From the NCBI RefSeq assembly GCF_001647275.1, contig NZ_LRMM01000016.1, positions 1 to 64,000 of the forward strand: 64,000 nucleotides of DNA, given 5' to 3'. Shown here one piece after another: positions 61,238 to 64,000 of the stretch. The notes under the pieces were generated by a model. The model was not told the DNA's origin, did no database searches, and saw only the letters and a list, made by a program, of their open reading frames with translations. A program made the translations under genes and the position numbers. Position 1 is the first letter of the stretch. The number at the start of each line of letters is the position of its first letter. This stretch comes from Rufibacter ruber (lineage in GTDB: Bacteria; Bacteroidota; Bacteroidia; Cytophagales; Hymenobacteraceae).

Positions 61238-61591
61238 ATGAAAACCTTGAAAACCCTATTGTTCTCGCTGTTGTTGACCGCTATCTCTACCGTAGGCTTC
61301 GCCCAGGGCGGAAAGAAAAACGAGGAGGTGAAATTTAAAACCTCGGCGGTGTGCGGCATGTGCAAAGCCACCATTGAGAAAGGTCTGGCCTATGAGAAAG
61401 GCGTGCAGAAAGCCACCCTTGATGAAAACACCAAAGTGGTAACCATTCAGTTCAACGGCTCCAAAACCGATGCGGCCAAACTGAAGAAAGCTGTGAACGA
61501 CCTGGGCTATGACGCCGATGATTCCCCTGCCACCGCCCGCGCCTATGAGCGCCTGGACGAGTGCTGCAAGAAAGACAAAGGTGCCCACTAA
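61238..61591 (+). CDS. Exported heavy-metal-associated (HMA) domain protein
   Basis: A 117-residue protein with a signal peptide (LLFSLLLTAISTVGFAQ) and a single ferredoxin-like HMA domain. The metal site is CGMC in SAVCGMCKATIEKGL (Cys about 39 and 42), and the fold continues with TLDENTKVVTIQFNG and LKKAVNDLGYDADDSP. The C-terminus adds DECCKKDKGAH with another Cys pair and a His. HMA domains bind Cu(I), Zn or Cd; export to the periplasm suggests metal delivery or sequestration. It follows the receptor/decarboxylase group and ends at its own terminator. Confidence 0.93.
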   Translation: MKTLKTLLFSLLLTAISTVGFAQGGKKNEEVKFKTSAVCGMCKATIEKGLAYEKGVQKATLDENTKVVTIQFNGSKTDAAKLKKAVNDLGYDADDSPATARAYERLDECCKKDKGAH

Positions 61592-61605
61592 ACCTTTTGA
61601 TATTT

Positions 61606-61648
61606 AAAACAGGAAAGCCTGCCCATTTTGGGCAGGCTTTCTTGTTTT
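61606..61648. terminator. Terminator of HMA gene
   Basis: Stem AAAACAGGAAAGCCTGCCC with its complement around ATTTT, followed by TTTT, 15 bp after the stop codon. Confidence 0.9.
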
Positions 61649-61654
61649 CTGCCT

Positions 61655-61698
61655 TTCCTGTTTTTGGGCTGTTTCCAAGAAAACAGCAAAAACAGGAA
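61655..61698. repeat. CTGTTTT-palindrome family, copy 22
   Basis: Left arm TTCCTGTTTTTGGGCTGTTT, right arm AAAACAGCAAAAACAGGAA; the outer TTCCTG/CAGGAA pair is changed in both arms together. It directly follows a conventional terminator. Confidence 0.88.
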
Positions 61699-61811
61699 TT
61701 TGCTTTCTGCCCCGCCTCTTGTTTATCTTTAAAATTTCAACCAACTTACTTTCAACAACTTACCACAACTTATATCTCTATAGCTATTCCAATAACGACA
61801 GGTAGAATATT

Positions 61812-62603
61812 TTGAAAAAGCAAGTATTGAGTCTTATGCTGTTGCTGCTGTTCCCGGCATTCTCTCTGCTGGCGCAGACTGACCAAACGGTGCACGTGGT
61901 CAAATACCTGTACACCGTGCAAGACCCAACCGGCGCGGTGCACACAGAACGAATGCTCTTATTGATTGGCAAAGAAATGAGTGCCTTCAAAAGTTATGAC
62001 AAGTTTGTGCGGGACTCTACCATCTTCGCTAAGCAGAACCTCGCCTTTGACAGCCGCGCCCTCAAACGCGGTACAGATGCCCAGCTCTACAAAATCTACT
62101 ACCAAAACAAAGGCCTTTTTACCCGCACCCTCTTGCACACGTACTTCTGGGAAGAAGACTGGCCGTTCTATGACTGGAACATTTCCCCGGAAACCACCAC
62201 CCTGCAAGGGCTCACCTGTCAGAAAGCCACCACCTACTCCCCCGCCACCAACATGGAATGGACGGTGTGGTTCACCCCAGATGTCCCTTTTTCAGTGGGG
62301 CCGGGCACGCTGCACGGGCTGCCCGGGTTAATTGTCAAAGCCGAAAACAACGAGAAAACCATCACGTATGAACTGCTGAACGTGGCCAGTCCTGCTGCTC
62401 CCTTCCAGACCATTGAGTTCCCGCAGAAAGCGGTCAAGACCACCAAAAGCGAGTATAACAAAATGCTGGAAGCAGCCCGTAAAGACCCGGTGGGGTTCGC
62501 TACCAATTCAGGGGCTTTGAACGGCAATGTCCAGGGGGTAAACATCACGCCTCCCAACCCAGTATCCAAACCGCCCAAAAAAGAAAGGAAATCGGGCAAC
62601 TGA
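61812..62603 (+). CDS. GLPGLI family protein
   Basis: A 263-residue secreted protein of the GLPGLI family, named after the motif seen here in LHGLPGLIVKAENN (about residue 170). The signal peptide (QVLSLMLLLLFPAFSLLAQ) requires the TTG start at 61812, which supplies the basic MKK residues; the next ATG would leave a shortened, uncharged signal. The middle has YTVQDPTGAVHTERMLLLIG and YSPATNMEWTVWFTPDVPFS. The function of the family is unknown; members are often near TonB-dependent receptors and metal-handling genes. The C-terminus is Pro/Lys-rich (NPVSKPPKKERKSGN). Confidence 0.9.
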   Translation: MKKQVLSLMLLLLFPAFSLLAQTDQTVHVVKYLYTVQDPTGAVHTERMLLLIGKEMSAFKSYDKFVRDSTIFAKQNLAFDSRALKRGTDAQLYKIYYQNKGLFTRTLLHTYFWEEDWPFYDWNISPETTTLQGLTCQKATTYSPATNMEWTVWFTPDVPFSVGPGTLHGLPGLIVKAENNEKTITYELLNVASPAAPFQTIEFPQKAVKTTKSEYNKMLEAARKDPVGFATNSGALNGNVQGVNITPPNPVSKPPKKERKSGN

Positions 62604-62692
62604 CACAGGTTTCCGCTTTAGCATCAGGCTGGGGACACGTTCCCGCCATAACGGTTCTGTTTCGGTTTCCTGAAAGCTTGGGGTTTTCCCCG

Positions 62693-62738
62693 TTTGCGTT
62701 TTGGGGCTGTTTTCAGGAAAAGAGGCCCAAAACGCAAA
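62693..62738. repeat. CTGTTTT-palindrome family, copy 23
   Basis: Left arm TTTGCGTTTTGGGGCTGTTT, right arm ending GGCCCAAAACGCAAA. The outer TTTGCG/CGCAAA pair replaces TTCTG/CAGAA in both arms. Confidence 0.88.
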
Positions 62739-62821
62739 TTCGCTTTTAAGCAAGCTGGGTTTCAGCAAGTCTGGGAAAGGCGCTACCTTTAAGGGAGTTT
62801 TTCTTTTTTTGACTGTCCCTG

Positions 62822-64000
62822 ATGCTCACACACAAACCCCTCCTCACGCTCCTGCTCCTACTGGTGGGCGCCCGCGCCTTTGCGCAGCAGCAGCTGCCCA
62901 TGCCCCGCAACATTGAAGCAGCCTACCAGAAAGGCACCCGCAGCCTCACCGGCCTTCCCGGCCAGAACTACTGGCAGAACACCGCTGACTATACCATCAA
63001 AATTGACTTTGACCCGAGGACCCGAAGAATTGCCGGCACCGTTGATATTGACTACACCAACAACAGCCCAGACACGCTCAAGCAGATTGTGTTCAAACTG
63101 TACCCCAACCTCTACCAGAAAGGCGCGCCGCGGGCGAGCGGCATTTCGCCCAAAGACGTGAGCGACGGCGTGCAGATTGAGAAGTTGAGCGTGAACCAGG
63201 AGGCCCAGGATGTGCAGAAGCTGCGCATTGAGGCCACCAACCTCACGCTCAGGGTGAAACCCATTGCCCCTAAGCAAAAAGCCAAATTCAGCATTACGTA
63301 CCACTATATTTTGAACGAAGGCTCGCACATGCGCACCGGTCAGGTTGACCCGCAGGGCGCGGCGTTTGTGGCGTATTTCTTTCCGCGCATAGCGGTGTAT
63401 GATGACGTGGAAGGTTGGAACCGAACTCCGTACCTGGGCCCGCAGGAGTTCTACAATGATTTTTGCCGGTTCAACACTGAGATTTCCGTGCCTAAGGACT
63501 TTGTGGTGTGGGCCACCGGTGATTTGACCAACGCCGCTGAGGTGCTCCAGAAGAAATTTGCGAAACGTTTGGCAGACGCCGAAAAGAAAGACGCCCTTGT
63601 GGCCATCATTGACAGCACAGACTTGAAGAAAGGCAATATCACCGCCCAGAACGCCCGGAACAACTGGAAGTTCACCGCCCAAAACGTAGTGGATTTTGCG
63701 TTTGCCACCTCGGCGCATTACCTCTGGAACAGCACCAGCCTGGTGGTAGACCCCAGAACCAAACGCCGCACCCGCGTAGATGTGGCGTTCAACCCCAAAC
63801 ACCATGATTTTGTAGAGGTGATTGACTTCGCGCGCAAGACGGTGCAGCACATGAGTTACACGTTCCCCAAGTGGCCGTTTCCGTACCCGCACATCACCGT
63901 GTTTGACGGGCTGGACCAGATGGAATACCCTATGATGGTGAACGACAACCCCGTTGACACCCGCGAAGACGCCATCACCCTCACCGACCACGAGATTTTC
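62822..64000 (+). CDS. M1-family metallopeptidase, 3' end outside window
   Basis: The reading frame from the ATG at 62822 stays open for 393 codons to the window end. A signal peptide (MLTHKPLLTLLLLLVGARAF, then AQQQ) is followed by the M1 N-terminal beta domain (YTIKIDFDPRTRRIAGTVDI, VFKLYPNLYQ, VAYFFPRIAVYDDVEGW). The substrate-binding G-x-M-E-N equivalent is DGLDQMEYPMMVNDN. The last residues are LTDHEIF, the start of the zinc motif HExxH (HEIF and, by expectation, H next). It is probably a periplasmic or surface aminopeptidase of the type common in Bacteroidota. A long antisense frame over it (62858-63991) is a shadow. Confidence 0.9.
   Translation, partial: MLTHKPLLTLLLLLVGARAFAQQQLPMPRNIEAAYQKGTRSLTGLPGQNYWQNTADYTIKIDFDPRTRRIAGTVDIDYTNNSPDTLKQIVFKLYPNLYQKGAPRASGISPKDVSDGVQIEKLSVNQEAQDVQKLRIEATNLTLRVKPIAPKQKAKFSITYHYILNEGSHMRTGQVDPQGAAFVAYFFPRIAVYDDVEGWNRTPYLGPQEFYNDFCRFNTEISVPKDFVVWATGDLTNAAEVLQKKFAKRLADAEKKDALVAIIDSTDLKKGNITAQNARNNWKFTAQNVVDFAFATSAHYLWNSTSLVVDPRTKRRTRVDVAFNPKHHDFVEVIDFARKTVQHMSYTFPKWPFPYPHITVFDGLDQMEYPMMVNDNPVDTREDAITLTDHEIF

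Noticed and set aside
1-62738. CRISPR array as explanation of the regularly recurring palindromes
   Set aside because: The copies are kilobases apart, vary in sequence and have no spacers or cas genes near them.
62858-63991. 377-codon minus-strand open frame
   Set aside because: It lies fully antisense to the M1 peptidase, whose signal peptide and family motifs are clear; the minus frame has no family features and arises from the GC-rich codons of the true gene.
1-64000. tRNA, rRNA, tmRNA or riboswitch genes
   Set aside because: I looked in the larger intergenic gaps for recognisable core motifs and found none; small unstructured RNAs cannot be excluded.

Overview
The window comes from a chromosome of a Bacteroidota bacterium, most likely Cytophagales/Hymenobacteraceae (Rufibacter-, Nibribacter- or Pontibacter-like). 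The evidence is a type IX secretion (T9SS) type A sorting domain, a gliding-motility-type (type B) C-terminal domain, a GLPGLI-family protein, a three-gene succinate dehydrogenase with a fused cytochrome b, Bacteroidota promoters (TTG, about 19-20 nt, TAnnTTTG) and a division/cell-wall (dcw) cluster in the order usual for this phylum. The genus is inference.

Layout. 0.4-7.1 kb: a secreted protein, a lipoprotein fused to a YqaE/Pmp3 membrane domain, an ABC-F ATPase, and a multi-PAS histidine kinase with a stand-alone receiver. 7.6-13.3 kb: NhaA, a periplasmic trehalase and a KtrAB-type potassium uptake pair, i.e. ion and osmotic homeostasis. 13.7-17.1 kb: a small coiled-coil protein, a DUF2750 gene that looks like an integron-style cassette, and a second kinase/receiver pair. 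17.8-30 kb: a PaaN-type aldehyde dehydrogenase, a T9SS-exported subtilase, aconitase, a thioredoxin-fold lipoprotein, an SRPBCC protein and a folK gene (both with one-base frameshifts), a polyprenyl diphosphate synthase and an alpha/beta hydrolase. 30.2-40.8 kb: a CapD/WbpM-like nucleotide-sugar dehydratase, fabD, a large T9SS cargo protein, sdhCAB and an FMN reductase. 41.4-57.3 kb: the dcw cluster on the minus strand, mraZ-rsmH-ftsL-ftsI-murE-mraY-[four-helix-bundle insert]-murD-ftsW-murG-murC-ftsQ-ftsA-ftsZ; murF and ddl are not in it. 57.6-64 kb: a plus-strand group that looks metal-related (HYC_CC_PP-like Cys-rich protein, TonB-dependent receptor, secreted acetolactate-decarboxylase homologue, HMA metal-binding protein), then a GLPGLI protein and an M1 metallopeptidase cut by the window end.

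The most striking non-genic signal is a family of about 44-nt near-perfect palindromes, with arms close to TTCTGTTTTTGGCCTGTTTT, present at least 23 times between genes (about one per 2.8 kb). The arms vary in step, so the stem is conserved rather than the sequence, and no T-run follows the stem, so these are not ordinary intrinsic terminators. Other notable structures are a 456-bp element with 24-bp terminal inverted repeats carrying a four-helix-bundle gene inside the otherwise compact dcw operon; four DnaA-box-like 9-mers in 47 bp next to three 10-bp MraZ-box repeats in front of mraZ, a candidate replication origin or DnaA-controlled dcw promoter; and an attC-like hairpin behind the DUF2750 gene.
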